DNA of 18,594 bases from RUG13409 sp045616985 (GCA_045616985.1 JAZLHU010000044.1:1-18594), one strand, 5' to 3'; counted from the first letter of the stretch, positions 7,757 to 14,988 are shown. Made by a program: numbers and translations. The notes: a model not told the origin generated them from the letters alone.

Positions 7757-8288
7757 ATGAGCCGGATTTCATTCAGCAGAAAAAAATTCAATTCACTTCT
7801 TGTGTCTGCCAGCATTACCATGGTGGTCTCTTATCTTACAATTCTTTCGGATGTTTTAATTACGGGAATTTTTGTCGGAGAATCAGCTATCGCTGCCGTA
7901 AATATGCTTGTGCCGATTGTCGGTGTACTGTATTTTGTTTCCGGCATGCAGTTTTTTGCGGCAAAACAATATTTCCGATTCAATCGTTAAACAAAGTATG
8001 GTTTTGCTTGAGGAATACGGCATGACTGCATTGGATAAAAATCCCGGCAGAAAAGTAATTGCTCAGTACACCATAAGAATTGAAAGCGGCAAGCTCAGAT
8101 TATTTTTCAGGGATAATGGTATGATTTTTGACATATCCGATGCGGATACTGCGATAACAAGCTTCAGATCCTACATTGTCGCATCTGTAATGGAAACTTA
8201 TCGAAATAAAAAGTATCTCATAACGGTGGGCTATAACAGGCTTATGCTTGAAATCGATTCATCTCACGACAACATCAAGCAGCTGTAA
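7757..8288 (+). pseudogene. MATE transporter/ATPase-domain gene with internal deletion
   Basis: The first frame (7757-7990) gives 77 residues that match the start of a MATE efflux protein: a polar start, then SLLVSASITMVVSYLTILSD, GIFVGESAIAAVNMLVPIVG and a third hydrophobic run. It then fails and stops. A second frame, open from about 7970 to 8288, gives roughly 100 residues resembling the end of a histidine-kinase-like ATPase domain (LFFRDNGMIFD, YLITVGYNRLMLEID). In Lachnospiraceae, MATE-like proteins with such a C-terminal ATPase domain are, as far as I recall, over 500 residues long. The middle, several hundred codons, is missing here and the junction near 7960-7980 changes frame. No complete product can be made. 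The HATPase type resembles the RsbW-like domain of the gene at 10550. Confidence 0.7.
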
Positions 8289-8361
8289 GAGTACTGCTCC
8301 CTTGCCTGCAGAGCTTACCATCCTGGCATGCCGTTTGCCCTTACAGGCGTTTTGATATAGT

Positions 8362-8407
8362 GTAAGTTCTTTATGTTTTACAATAAAATTTATGGTAAAA
8401 TACTTAC
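8362..8407 (+). promoter_or_regulatory. Promoter of the four-gene operon, within nested inverted repeats
   Basis: TGGTAAAAT (8393-8401) is an extended -10. It lies inside two nested inverted repeats: GTAAGT (8362-8367) with ACTTAC (8402-8407), and TTTTAC (8376-8381) with GTAAAA (8395-8400). This geometry would let a dimeric regulator cover the promoter. A GGGAGGG follows at about 8411-8417 without an obvious gene start. Confidence 0.4.
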
Positions 8408-8497
8408 AAGGGAGGGTGTACAAGCGAGAATATTGCAAAGCCACTCAAGCTTGGATATACATATCCTGACAGGCTGCTTAAATAACAGGGAATACAA

Positions 8498-9382
8498 ATG
8501 GCAGAGTTTAAAGAAATCAATTTAAAAGAGTGGGAGCTTTCCGGTGAGGGCCGCGGAGTTGACCGCTATTTCAAAAAGGATGATAACAGCATTATGCTTA
8601 AGCTGGCTGCCCCTTTTGACGGCGCGGCAGAGATGCTTATAAACGAAGCAAAAGAGGCAAAAAGGGTCGAGGTACTTAATATCAACACCCCGAGGGTTCA
8701 TGCCTTGGTTTCGGCTGAGGGCCGCTACGGAATTATTTACGACCGCGTACAGGAAGAAAACTCAATTGCGCTTCTTTGTGCGGATAAGCCTGAATCTCTG
8801 GAAAAGTATGCAAGATATTTTGCAAGGGAAGTAAAGAAGATCCACAATACTTTCTGCGATACAAATGAGTTCGGATCATATAAGGCAAACGCCTTAAGGG
8901 CGGTTGAAAGCTCCGGAATAATAACCAAAGATCAAAGAAAGCTTTTCATGGAATTTCTTGAGGAGCTTCCCGATGAAACCACCTGTCTTCACGGCAATAT
9001 CAGCCCTGCAAGCCTTATAGTAAACAACGACGGAACGCCGTACTGGATAAACACGTCAGGCGTTTCCTACGGTGCGCCGTTATTAGACCTCGGAAAGCCC
9101 TATCTTTTCATTAAGATTCTCGGATTTAACAGGCGCTATACCAATCTTCTTCAGATGGATGCACTCTCGCTTATGAAATTCTGGGATAACTTTATCAGAG
9201 AGTATGTCCAAAGCGAAGACGAGGAGGAGATCCGTCAATTTGAAAGGCAATGCGCAAAGGCCTGCGGCGTGGCGCTTCTTTGCAGCGGCGATGATTTTGA
9301 TTTCAACTCAAAAGGCTTCATAACGAAAATTATGGGAAAAATGCTTTTTGAGACAATAATAAACAGACACATATATCGATAA
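8498..9382 (+). CDS. TIGR02172-like phosphotransferase-fold protein, probable pseudokinase
   Basis: 294 residues with the aminoglycoside phosphotransferase (APH) fold layout; overall shape and length match the family first named in Fibrobacter (TIGR02172). Members normally carry HGDxHPGN and IDW. Here the catalytic loop reads LHGNISPAS and the metal-binding segment reads WINTSGVSYGAPLLDLG. The catalytic Asp, the loop His and Asn, and the second metal Asp are therefore all replaced. The fold is otherwise intact, including LKLAAPFDG and NEAKEAKRVEV in the N-lobe. That suggests a binding or scaffold role rather than phosphoryl transfer. First gene of a tight operon: 24 bp to the next gene. Confidence 0.72.
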   Translation: MAEFKEINLKEWELSGEGRGVDRYFKKDDNSIMLKLAAPFDGAAEMLINEAKEAKRVEVLNINTPRVHALVSAEGRYGIIYDRVQEENSIALLCADKPESLEKYARYFAREVKKIHNTFCDTNEFGSYKANALRAVESSGIITKDQRKLFMEFLEELPDETTCLHGNISPASLIVNNDGTPYWINTSGVSYGAPLLDLGKPYLFIKILGFNRRYTNLLQMDALSLMKFWDNFIREYVQSEDEEEIRQFERQCAKACGVALLCSGDDFDFNSKGFITKIMGKMLFETIINRHIYR

Positions 9383-9406
9383 AAGGATTTATTCAGGAGG
9401 GCCACA

Positions 9407-10525
9407 ATGTCAAAGGTATACTTTACAGATTTTACTGCAAAATTCGGCGATAATATTCTTGCCAAATTCGAAAGATTTCTTTCCGCAAGCGAGCTGGACA
9501 AGATAGATTTTGACGGCAAGCTCGTTGCGATCAAGATCCACTTCGGCGAACTCGGAAATCTGGCATTTCTTCGCCATCAGTATGCAAGGGTTTTGGTTGA
9601 CCATATCAAAAAGCGCGGCGGAAAGGTTTTCCTTACAGATGCCAATACACTTTATCCGGGATTCAGAGGCAATGCGGTAGACCACATAAGCTGCGCAAGC
9701 TATAACGGTTATACAGAGCTTTCCGCAGGGGCGCCTGTCATTATTGCAGACGGTCTTCGCGGAACGGATGAAAGAGAAATTCCCGTCGGGGGCGCGGTTC
9801 ATGTAAAGGCCGCAAAGATCGGTGCCGCAATCGCAGAGGCAGATATACTTATTTCTCTTACGCACTGCAAGGGTCATATTGAAGCAGGCTTTGGAGGTGT
9901 TCTCAAAAACATCGGTATGGGCAGCGGCTCCAAAAAAGGAAAGATGGAAATGCACTCCCGCGGCACCCCGAAAATCGATACGGAGCTTTGCGTCGGCTGC
10001 GGAATGTGTCAGAAGCATTGCGCAAACAACGGTGTTCATATTACAGACAGGAAGGCTGTAATCGACGAGGATCACTGCCTTGGCTGCGGATACTGCATTT
10101 CTTATTGTCCTAAGGGCGCAATTCTTTGCAAGTGGGACGAAGCAAGCGGAGCGTTGAACGAAAAGATCACAGAATATGCAAAGGCCGCAATAGGTGACAA
10201 GCCATCATATCACATTGCGATCATAAACGATGTTCAGTGGACCTGCGACTGCAACGGCGCAAGAGGCGAGGCCCTTATTCCCGACCTCGGGATATTTGCA
10301 GGCTCAGACCCTGTTGCCGTAGATCAGGCATGCGTTGATGCCATCAACAAGGCTCCGCTCAATCCAAAGGGAAAGGCGGCAAAGCAGATGGAGGACGGCA
10401 GCGTAAGCATTCATGATGTATTTATTGCCGCTCATCCGAATACCGATTATCGTGCGGCTCTTGTTCACGGAGAAAAGATCGGCCTTGGAAGCCGGGAATA
10501 CGAGCTTGAAAACTTCCCTGAATAG
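9407..10525 (+). CDS. DUF362 protein with two 4Fe-4S clusters
   Basis: 372 residues. The N-terminal two-thirds is a DUF362 domain (IKIHFGELGNLAFLRHQYAR, VFLTDANTLYPGFRG, LISLTHCKGHIEAGFGG). Near residues 195-240 two ferredoxin motifs follow: CVGCGMCQKHC and CLGCGYCISYC, each C-x2-C-x2-C-x3-C, so two 4Fe-4S clusters are expected. The C-terminal part returns to the DUF362 fold (IFAGSDPVAVDQACVDAIN). Proteins of this type are cytoplasmic and probably redox-active; their substrate is unknown. A strong GGAGG lies just before ATG 9407. It sits between a pseudokinase-like gene and an ATPase/GNAT fusion in one transcription unit. Family call firm. Confidence 0.9.
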   Translation: MSKVYFTDFTAKFGDNILAKFERFLSASELDKIDFDGKLVAIKIHFGELGNLAFLRHQYARVLVDHIKKRGGKVFLTDANTLYPGFRGNAVDHISCASYNGYTELSAGAPVIIADGLRGTDEREIPVGGAVHVKAAKIGAAIAEADILISLTHCKGHIEAGFGGVLKNIGMGSGSKKGKMEMHSRGTPKIDTELCVGCGMCQKHCANNGVHITDRKAVIDEDHCLGCGYCISYCPKGAILCKWDEASGALNEKITEYAKAAIGDKPSYHIAIINDVQWTCDCNGARGEALIPDLGIFAGSDPVAVDQACVDAINKAPLNPKGKAAKQMEDGSVSIHDVFIAAHPNTDYRAALVHGEKIGLGSREYELENFPE

Positions 10526-10549
10526 TCATTGCAGAAAAAAGGAGCCGCA

Positions 10550-11995
10550 GTGAATAAACAAACATTCCAGCTTAAGATTTCACCTGACAAAGAGATGATA
10601 GCCATTGCGCTTTCAGCCGCAAGGGAATATGCATCCCGTTATATTGATGATGCAAAAGAAGTAAACAGGATGGTGCTTGCTTTGGAAGAGGCAATTGCCA
10701 ACGTTCTTAATTTCAGCATGACCGATTCTGTTGAGTCCATCAAGATTTATGCGCAGGCAAAGGGCGGAGAACTTAAGTTTTCCGTAATAGACAAGGGGCT
10801 TCCCGGCGATTTTACTGAAATGCTCAAGGATGAAGACAGTCTTGGTCTTACCATTATGCAAAAGGTAACGGACAGGATCACCGTCAAAAACCTGGGTCTT
10901 AAGGGCAGATGTCAGGAGCTTGTAAAATACATCAGCACAGTCCCTGATTTCGAAGCAGAAGAGAAAAAAGAAAAAGAGCCGGAGCTTATTAAGCCAAAGG
11001 AGATAAAGATCATTCCGCTGCGCCGCTCCGATGCTGATTGTGTGGCACGGGGAATATACAGCGAATACGGTTTTTCATATCTTAACGATATAGTCTACTA
11101 TCCCGAAAGATTTTACGAAGCAGTCCAAAACGGCAGTATTCACTCAATAGTTGCCGTTGACGAGGATGGAAGATTTTTAGGGCACGCAGCCGCATCCAAA
11201 TGGGATGACATTCCGGGAATTTACGAATCCGGTATGGCTGTTGTAAATCCTGCGTGCAGAGGCGCCGGCGTATTTAATCTTCTTATGACTACTCTGGAAG
11301 CGCAGGTGCGTGCGCTGCCGGATGCCAGACAGAATCTCGGCGAGGCGGTTACAACTCATACGTTTTCTCAAAAGGGCGGATACAATTCCGGTTCGCGGGC
11401 AACCGGCTTTGTATTCTGTATGACACCTCCGGGAAGTATACAGTCAACGTTCAGAAATAAGCAGGAAAAGAATGAAAGACAAAGAGACAGCTACGTGCTT
11501 ACGCCGTCTGTCATTGATACGTCGGAAAGGACGGTTTATTCCGTTCCCGAAATTTCCGATATTACAGACTTTGTATACGGAATATTAAATCTGAAAAGAA
11601 CCGTTATTACGGACGATCTTCCGCCTGAAACAGAAGTATCTGTTGGAAATAATGCAACTAATACAACGTGGAATTTCTCGCGCATTACGATTTATGAAAT
11701 CGGAAAGGATATTGCAGAGCGAATCAAACGGGACGTTCTTGAAGCAAAGCGAAACGGCACGGCAATGATCCAGCTTTGCCTTTCCATGGATAAGCCGGGA
11801 GTTTATCAGGCTTATGAGGCAGCAAAGGCGCAGGGATTTTTCTGCACCGGACTTCTTCCCGTTACGGGAATGGGTGATGTCCTTCTTATGACAAACCTCT
11901 TTGAGAATATGGTCGATTACGAAAACATTCAGCTTCTTGAGCCGTACAAGCCGCTTCTTGAAATGGTCAGAAAGCTTGATCCGGACCGTAATTAG
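10550..11995 (+). CDS. RsbW-like ATPase fused to GNAT-like acetyltransferase region
   Basis: 481 residues. Residues about 1-130 form a serine-kinase/anti-sigma type HATPase domain: N box LALEEAIANVLNFS, G1-like VIDKGLPGDF, G2-like DSLGLTIMQKVTDRI. An acidic/lysine linker (about 135-155) follows. Residues about 160-300 look like a GNAT fold: IIPLRRSDADCVARGIYSEY, GHAAASKW, then YESGMAVVNPACRGAGVFN at the acetyl-CoA loop position. A further alpha/beta region (about 335-480) may be a second, degenerate GNAT-like half. AAAGGAG is 5 bp before GTG 10550, so that start is preferred over an in-frame TTG at 10529. The fusion suggests nucleotide-dependent control of an acyltransferase, or a partner-switching sensor. 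Targets unknown. Confidence 0.78.
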   Translation: MNKQTFQLKISPDKEMIAIALSAAREYASRYIDDAKEVNRMVLALEEAIANVLNFSMTDSVESIKIYAQAKGGELKFSVIDKGLPGDFTEMLKDEDSLGLTIMQKVTDRITVKNLGLKGRCQELVKYISTVPDFEAEEKKEKEPELIKPKEIKIIPLRRSDADCVARGIYSEYGFSYLNDIVYYPERFYEAVQNGSIHSIVAVDEDGRFLGHAAASKWDDIPGIYESGMAVVNPACRGAGVFNLLMTTLEAQVRALPDARQNLGEAVTTHTFSQKGGYNSGSRATGFVFCMTPPGSIQSTFRNKQEKNERQRDSYVLTPSVIDTSERTVYSVPEISDITDFVYGILNLKRTVITDDLPPETEVSVGNNATNTTWNFSRITIYEIGKDIAERIKRDVLEAKRNGTAMIQLCLSMDKPGVYQAYEAAKAQGFFCTGLLPVTGMGDVLLMTNLFENMVDYENIQLLEPYKPLLEMVRKLDPDRN

Positions 11996-12017
11996 CCTGC
12001 ATTAAGACTCATCGTTT

Positions 12018-13391
12018 ATGGACTATCGTAATTATCTTTTACAAAGGCGTGAAATACTCGAGAAGAATTCAAATTTTGTCGGCGTTGTTCTGAGCAGCGA
12101 AGAAAAAAAATTGGATCTTATTTTGAGTGCTTTAAAGCAGGAGTTTAAGGATCAGTACGATATGGTGCCGTACCATATGCCGGTGTTGGAAGATGAAAAG
12201 ATGTGGCAAAGCCGCCTTTATGATTTCTGCAGGGCGCTTCCGAAAGGAAGCGATCTTCATGTGCATGGTTCGGCTCTTATGCCTATTGAAAGATTTATTG
12301 ACTTTGTCATTTCAAGAGAGGATGTCCTTATAGATACACAAAGCTGGATTTTGTATTCCGACGGTGTGCAGATGCCGGGTCGCATAAGTCTTAAAAAGGC
12401 ATTTGAAAGCGGCGTTATAAACAGGAAAGAGCTTTGCGAAAGATGGACTATCCTTACGGCAAGACACAAGGCAGACAAGTGGAGCTATTTCGAAAAAATC
12501 TTTGAGTTCTTTGAAGCGATAGATAATAATCTGGATGTACTTTACGATTACTATATCTGGGCATTTAAGTATTATGTTGAGCTTAATATAAAACATATTG
12601 AGATACATCTCTTTCTTACGGGAGAAGAGACTTTTGTGTTTGATACCATCAAGGTCATCCGCAGAGCTTACTACGATGTAAGAAGACAGGTACCGGATTT
12701 TTCCGTTTCGATCATCGGATGCGGAATGAAGATGTACGAGGTCGATGTTGAGGAAACAAAAGAAAGCTTTAGAAACGCATTGAAGGCGCAGGCTTTGATT
12801 AAAGATGAGTTCGATCCGGAAAATATTCATGATTTTGTCCTCGGCTTCGACCTTGTAAACGAAGAGGATACAAGCAGAGCCTTAAGCGAGTATGCAGAGC
12901 TTTTGCTGGATGTAAAAAAGCGTTATCCGGATTTTGATTTCTTTCTTCATAGCGGCGAGAGCCTTGATGTGAACAGCTCAAACCTTATTGATGCATATCT
13001 TCTCGGTGCAAAAAGGGTAGGTCACGGAATCAATCTTTACAGATACCCGCAGCTTTTAAAAGCATATGCGGATAAAGAGATCTGCATTGAAGCCTGTCTT
13101 ATATCAAACAGGTCGCTTGCTTACGTTAAAGACATAAGACTGCATCCGTCGCTTGAATACTTAAAGCGCGGTGTTACCATTGCACTCTGCTCTGATGATC
13201 CGATGTTCTTTGAACACGAAACGCTGGTTGATGATTTCTTTGCGGCAATTGTATGCTGGGATCTTAATGCTGCAGATATAAAGCAGCTTTGCATCAATTC
13301 GGTCTTGTATTCAGGACTTGATGCAAAATCCAGAAGCGAGCTGATCAAATCGTGGACAAACGATTGGAAAGAGTTCGTAAAAAAATATTAA
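12018..13391 (+). CDS. Adenosine deaminase-like amidohydrolase
   Basis: 457 residues, longer than classical adenosine deaminase (about 340) and nearer the ADGF/CECR1 layout, with an N-terminal extension of about 70 residues. Zn-site motifs are in order: HVH (H81, H83) in SDLHVHGSALMP, HSGES (H311, E314), RVGHGI (H336) and CSDDP (D393, D394). EACLISNRSL replaces the usual CPxSN motif. The reaction is probably hydrolytic deamination of adenosine or a related purine; the substrate is inferred from the family. No signal peptide, so it is cytoplasmic. The gene starts 22 bp after the previous stop with only a weak ribosome binding site, and ends the operon that starts at 8498. Confidence 0.85.
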   Translation: MDYRNYLLQRREILEKNSNFVGVVLSSEEKKLDLILSALKQEFKDQYDMVPYHMPVLEDEKMWQSRLYDFCRALPKGSDLHVHGSALMPIERFIDFVISREDVLIDTQSWILYSDGVQMPGRISLKKAFESGVINRKELCERWTILTARHKADKWSYFEKIFEFFEAIDNNLDVLYDYYIWAFKYYVELNIKHIEIHLFLTGEETFVFDTIKVIRRAYYDVRRQVPDFSVSIIGCGMKMYEVDVEETKESFRNALKAQALIKDEFDPENIHDFVLGFDLVNEEDTSRALSEYAELLLDVKKRYPDFDFFLHSGESLDVNSSNLIDAYLLGAKRVGHGINLYRYPQLLKAYADKEICIEACLISNRSLAYVKDIRLHPSLEYLKRGVTIALCSDDPMFFEHETLVDDFFAAIVCWDLNAADIKQLCINSVLYSGLDAKSRSELIKSWTNDWKEFVKKY

Positions 13392-13396
13392 AAAAG

Positions 13397-13426
13397 TTGT
13401 ACATTTTTTCTTATTGATGATATAAT
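13397..13426 (+). promoter_or_regulatory. Promoter of the histone H1-like gene
   Basis: TTGTAC (13397-13402), an 18 bp spacer and the extended -10 TGATATAAT (13418-13426). This is among the best promoters in the window. Confidence 0.7.
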
Positions 13427-13477
13427 GAGAAAAAATATTTTTATATTTTATTTTTTAATCCATGGAGGAAATAGAAA

Positions 13478-13843
13478 ATGGCAGAAAAGAAAGCAGCTGC
13501 TCCGGCAAAGAAGGCTCCTGCAAAGAAGGCAGCTCCGGCAAAGAAGACAGCAGCAAAGAAGGCAGCTCCGGCAAAGAAGACAGCAGCAAAGAAAGCAGCT
13601 CCGGCAAAGAAGGCTCCTGCAAAGAAGGCAGCTCCTGCAAAGAAAGCAGCTCCTGCAAAGAAAGCAGCTCCTGCAAAGAAAGCAGCTCCGGCAAAGAAGG
13701 CTCCTGCAAAGAAAGCAGCTCCTGCAAAGAAGACAGCAGCAAAGAAAGCGGCTCCTGCAAAGAAGGCTCCTGCAAAGAAAGCTGCTCCTGCAAAGAAGAC
13801 AGCAGCAAAGAAAGCGGCTCCTGCAAAGAAAGCTGCAAAATAG
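13478..13843 (+). CDS. Histone H1-like Lys/Ala/Pro-rich repeat protein
   Basis: 121 residues made of a short MAEKKAAAP head and 20 successive AKK-containing units of five or six residues (types AKKAAP, AKKAP, AKKTA). It has no aromatic residue and no acidic residue after position 3, so it is extremely basic and surely disordered. Such H1-like tails (compare AlgP or the Hc proteins) bind nucleic acid without sequence specificity and help compact the nucleoid. GGAGG lies 9 bp before ATG 13478. The gene has its own promoter and its own terminator (13876-13901), so it is a single-gene unit. The DNA is nearly repetitive, so long open frames in other phases here are artefacts. Confidence 0.85.
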   Translation: MAEKKAAAPAKKAPAKKAAPAKKTAAKKAAPAKKTAAKKAAPAKKAPAKKAAPAKKAAPAKKAAPAKKAAPAKKAPAKKAAPAKKTAAKKAAPAKKAPAKKAAPAKKTAAKKAAPAKKAAK

Positions 13844-13875
13844 TACATTAACAAATTTAATGATACAGATTAAAG

Positions 13876-13901
13876 CTTCGGATCATTTCCGAAGTTTTTT
13901 T
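13876..13901 (+). terminator. Intrinsic terminator of the histone H1-like gene
   Basis: CTTCGGA (13876-13882), a 5-base loop, TCCGAAG (13888-13894), then seven T (13895-13901). Confidence 0.85.
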
Positions 13902-13920
13902 CTTTTCCCGGGTTTTAAGA

Positions 13921-14008
13921 TTGCACCCGGTGTGAAATTTACAAAAGAGTAAGGTGTCGATCGTACTCAAAGTGAGATTTGCATCGGTGTGCGATCCGCA
14001 AAATGTGA
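13921..14008 (+). repeat. Degenerate repeats before the TVP38-like gene
   Basis: TTGCACCCGGTGTGAAATT at 13921 and TTGCATCGGTGTGCGATC at 13979 are related, each followed by an A-rich CAAAA stretch. A weaker GGTGTCGATC copy lies at about 13953. The GCACCCGG word returns twice downstream of the same gene (14741 and 14774). Confidence 0.4.
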
Positions 14009-14014
14009 TATAAT
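14006..14014 (+). promoter_or_regulatory. Extended -10 promoter of the TVP38-like gene
   Basis: TGATATAAT, same 9-mer as at 3649, 6482 and 13418. No convincing -35 is seen. Confidence 0.55.
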
Positions 14015-14037
14015 ATCGCAAAAGGGGAAATCAAAAA

Positions 14038-14730
14038 ATGAAAAAAAGGACAGTTTACTTAATAATAGCAGTTTGCTTATTTATCCTCGGCGTCTCACTG
14101 ATGTTTTGGGAGTATATAGATTTGCCGTTTATCCAGATGATTCAGGAGCCGGATCAGCTCCGCGCATGGGTTGACGAACGCGGCTTTTCGGCACAGCTTT
14201 ATTTCACCATGCTTGTTTTTCTGCAAACCGTTCTGGCATTCATTCCCGGCGAGCCGTTTGAAATTGCCGCAGGCTACGCATTCGGCGTACGGGAAGGCAC
14301 AATATTGTGTATCATCGGCTCCGGGCTGGGCAGTGTAGCTGCCTTTCTTTTGGCAAGACGTTTTGGCAAACGCTTTGTTCAAACGGTATTCCCGAAAGAA
14401 AAGCTTGATAAGCTGCGTTTTCTTCAAAAGAATCCGAAACGCATCTATCTTTACCTGATAATTTTTATGATCCCCGGGACCCCGAAAGACCTCTTAAGCT
14501 ACTTTGCCGGACTTACGGACATTAAGCTTCTGCCGTGGACTCTGATTTGTACGCTTGGCCGGATACCTTCGGTCATCACATCGACCTACGGCGGCGACAA
14601 GCTCGGCAGCGAAAAATACACCTTTGCCGTTATCATCTTTGCGGCGACCCTGATAATCAGTATTCTGGGTCTTATCCTTTACGACAGGATCGTGGCTGCA
14701 CACCAGAAACGAAAAACAAAAGAACGATAA
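14038..14730 (+). CDS. TVP38/TMEM64 (DedA-like, VTT domain) membrane protein
   Basis: 230 residues with an N-terminal membrane segment (about 6-25), a second pair at about 55-110, and two or three more towards the end (about 135-160 and 195-218). The VTT-domain signatures are visible: FIPGEPFEIAAGYAFG, GSGLGSVAAFLLARRFGK and later MIPGTPKDLLSYFAGL followed by LGRIPSVITSTYGG. The family belongs to the DedA superfamily, several members of which move lipids or isoprenoid carriers across the membrane; the substrate here is unknown. GGGG about 10 bp before ATG 14038 is a fair ribosome binding site. A terminator at 14802-14843 follows, so the gene is probably monocistronic. Confidence 0.88.
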   Translation: MKKRTVYLIIAVCLFILGVSLMFWEYIDLPFIQMIQEPDQLRAWVDERGFSAQLYFTMLVFLQTVLAFIPGEPFEIAAGYAFGVREGTILCIIGSGLGSVAAFLLARRFGKRFVQTVFPKEKLDKLRFLQKNPKRIYLYLIIFMIPGTPKDLLSYFAGLTDIKLLPWTLICTLGRIPSVITSTYGGDKLGSEKYTFAVIIFAATLIISILGLILYDRIVAAHQKRKTKER

Positions 14731-14734
14731 ATTG

Positions 14735-14799
14735 CGAAATGCACCCGGGTAAGAATTGCAGCTTTTTCGAAATGCACCCGGGCAAAAATTTCAGCTTTT
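14735..14799 (+). repeat. Two 32 bp direct repeats (33 bp period) downstream of TVP38-like gene
   Basis: Copies at 14735-14766 and 14768-14799 share CGAAATGCACCCGGG at the start and CAGCTTTT at the end, with a few substitutions between. The GCACCCGG core also occurs upstream of the gene at 13923. Each copy carries a SmaI-like CCCGGG palindrome. No coding role is apparent. Confidence 0.75.
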
Positions 14800-14801
14800 G
14801 C

Positions 14802-14843
14802 AAAGCGTTTCCCTGTAAATATTTTTAGGGAAGGGCTTTTTTT
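14802..14843 (+). terminator. Intrinsic terminator after TVP38-like gene
   Basis: AAAGC plus TTTCCCT pair with AGGGAA plus GCTTT around a loop of about 12 bases, then a run of T (to 14843). It lies directly after the repeat pair. Confidence 0.75.
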
Positions 14844-14902
14844 ATTGTGCAGACAATGAAATTTCTCCGGAGTCCGCCCAAAGAGCTTTTAAAAGTCAAA
14901 AA

Positions 14903-14939
14903 AACAACTAATGGGTGTCGAATAACAACCAATGAGTGT
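14903..14939 (+). promoter_or_regulatory. Paired direct repeat, candidate operator of the XRE gene
   Basis: AACAACTAATGGGTGT (14903-14918) and AACAACCAATGAGTGT (14924-14939) differ at two of 16 positions and repeat with a 21 bp period, two helical turns. They lie 50-86 bp before the regulator gene, a usual place for an autoregulatory site. No clear -10/-35 pair was found next to them. Confidence 0.5.
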
Positions 14940-14988
14940 TTTAAATTCAAGGGTCAACTTGTTAGTATATTTATCGGGAGTAGGAATA

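Noticed and set aside
9410..10075. 221-codon minus-strand frame opposite the DUF362 gene
   Set aside because: The plus-strand frame has clear 4Fe-4S motifs and a strong ribosome binding site; the antisense frame has neither homology-like motifs nor a start signal.
12312..12830. 172-codon minus-strand frame inside the deaminase-like gene
   Set aside because: Antisense to conserved Zn-enzyme sequence; Ser/Leu/Tyr-rich shadow.
13441..13854. Several long open frames on both strands across the histone-like gene
   Set aside because: They are phase shadows of a low-complexity repeat; only the frame from ATG 13478 has a GGAGG site, and its product fits a known protein type.
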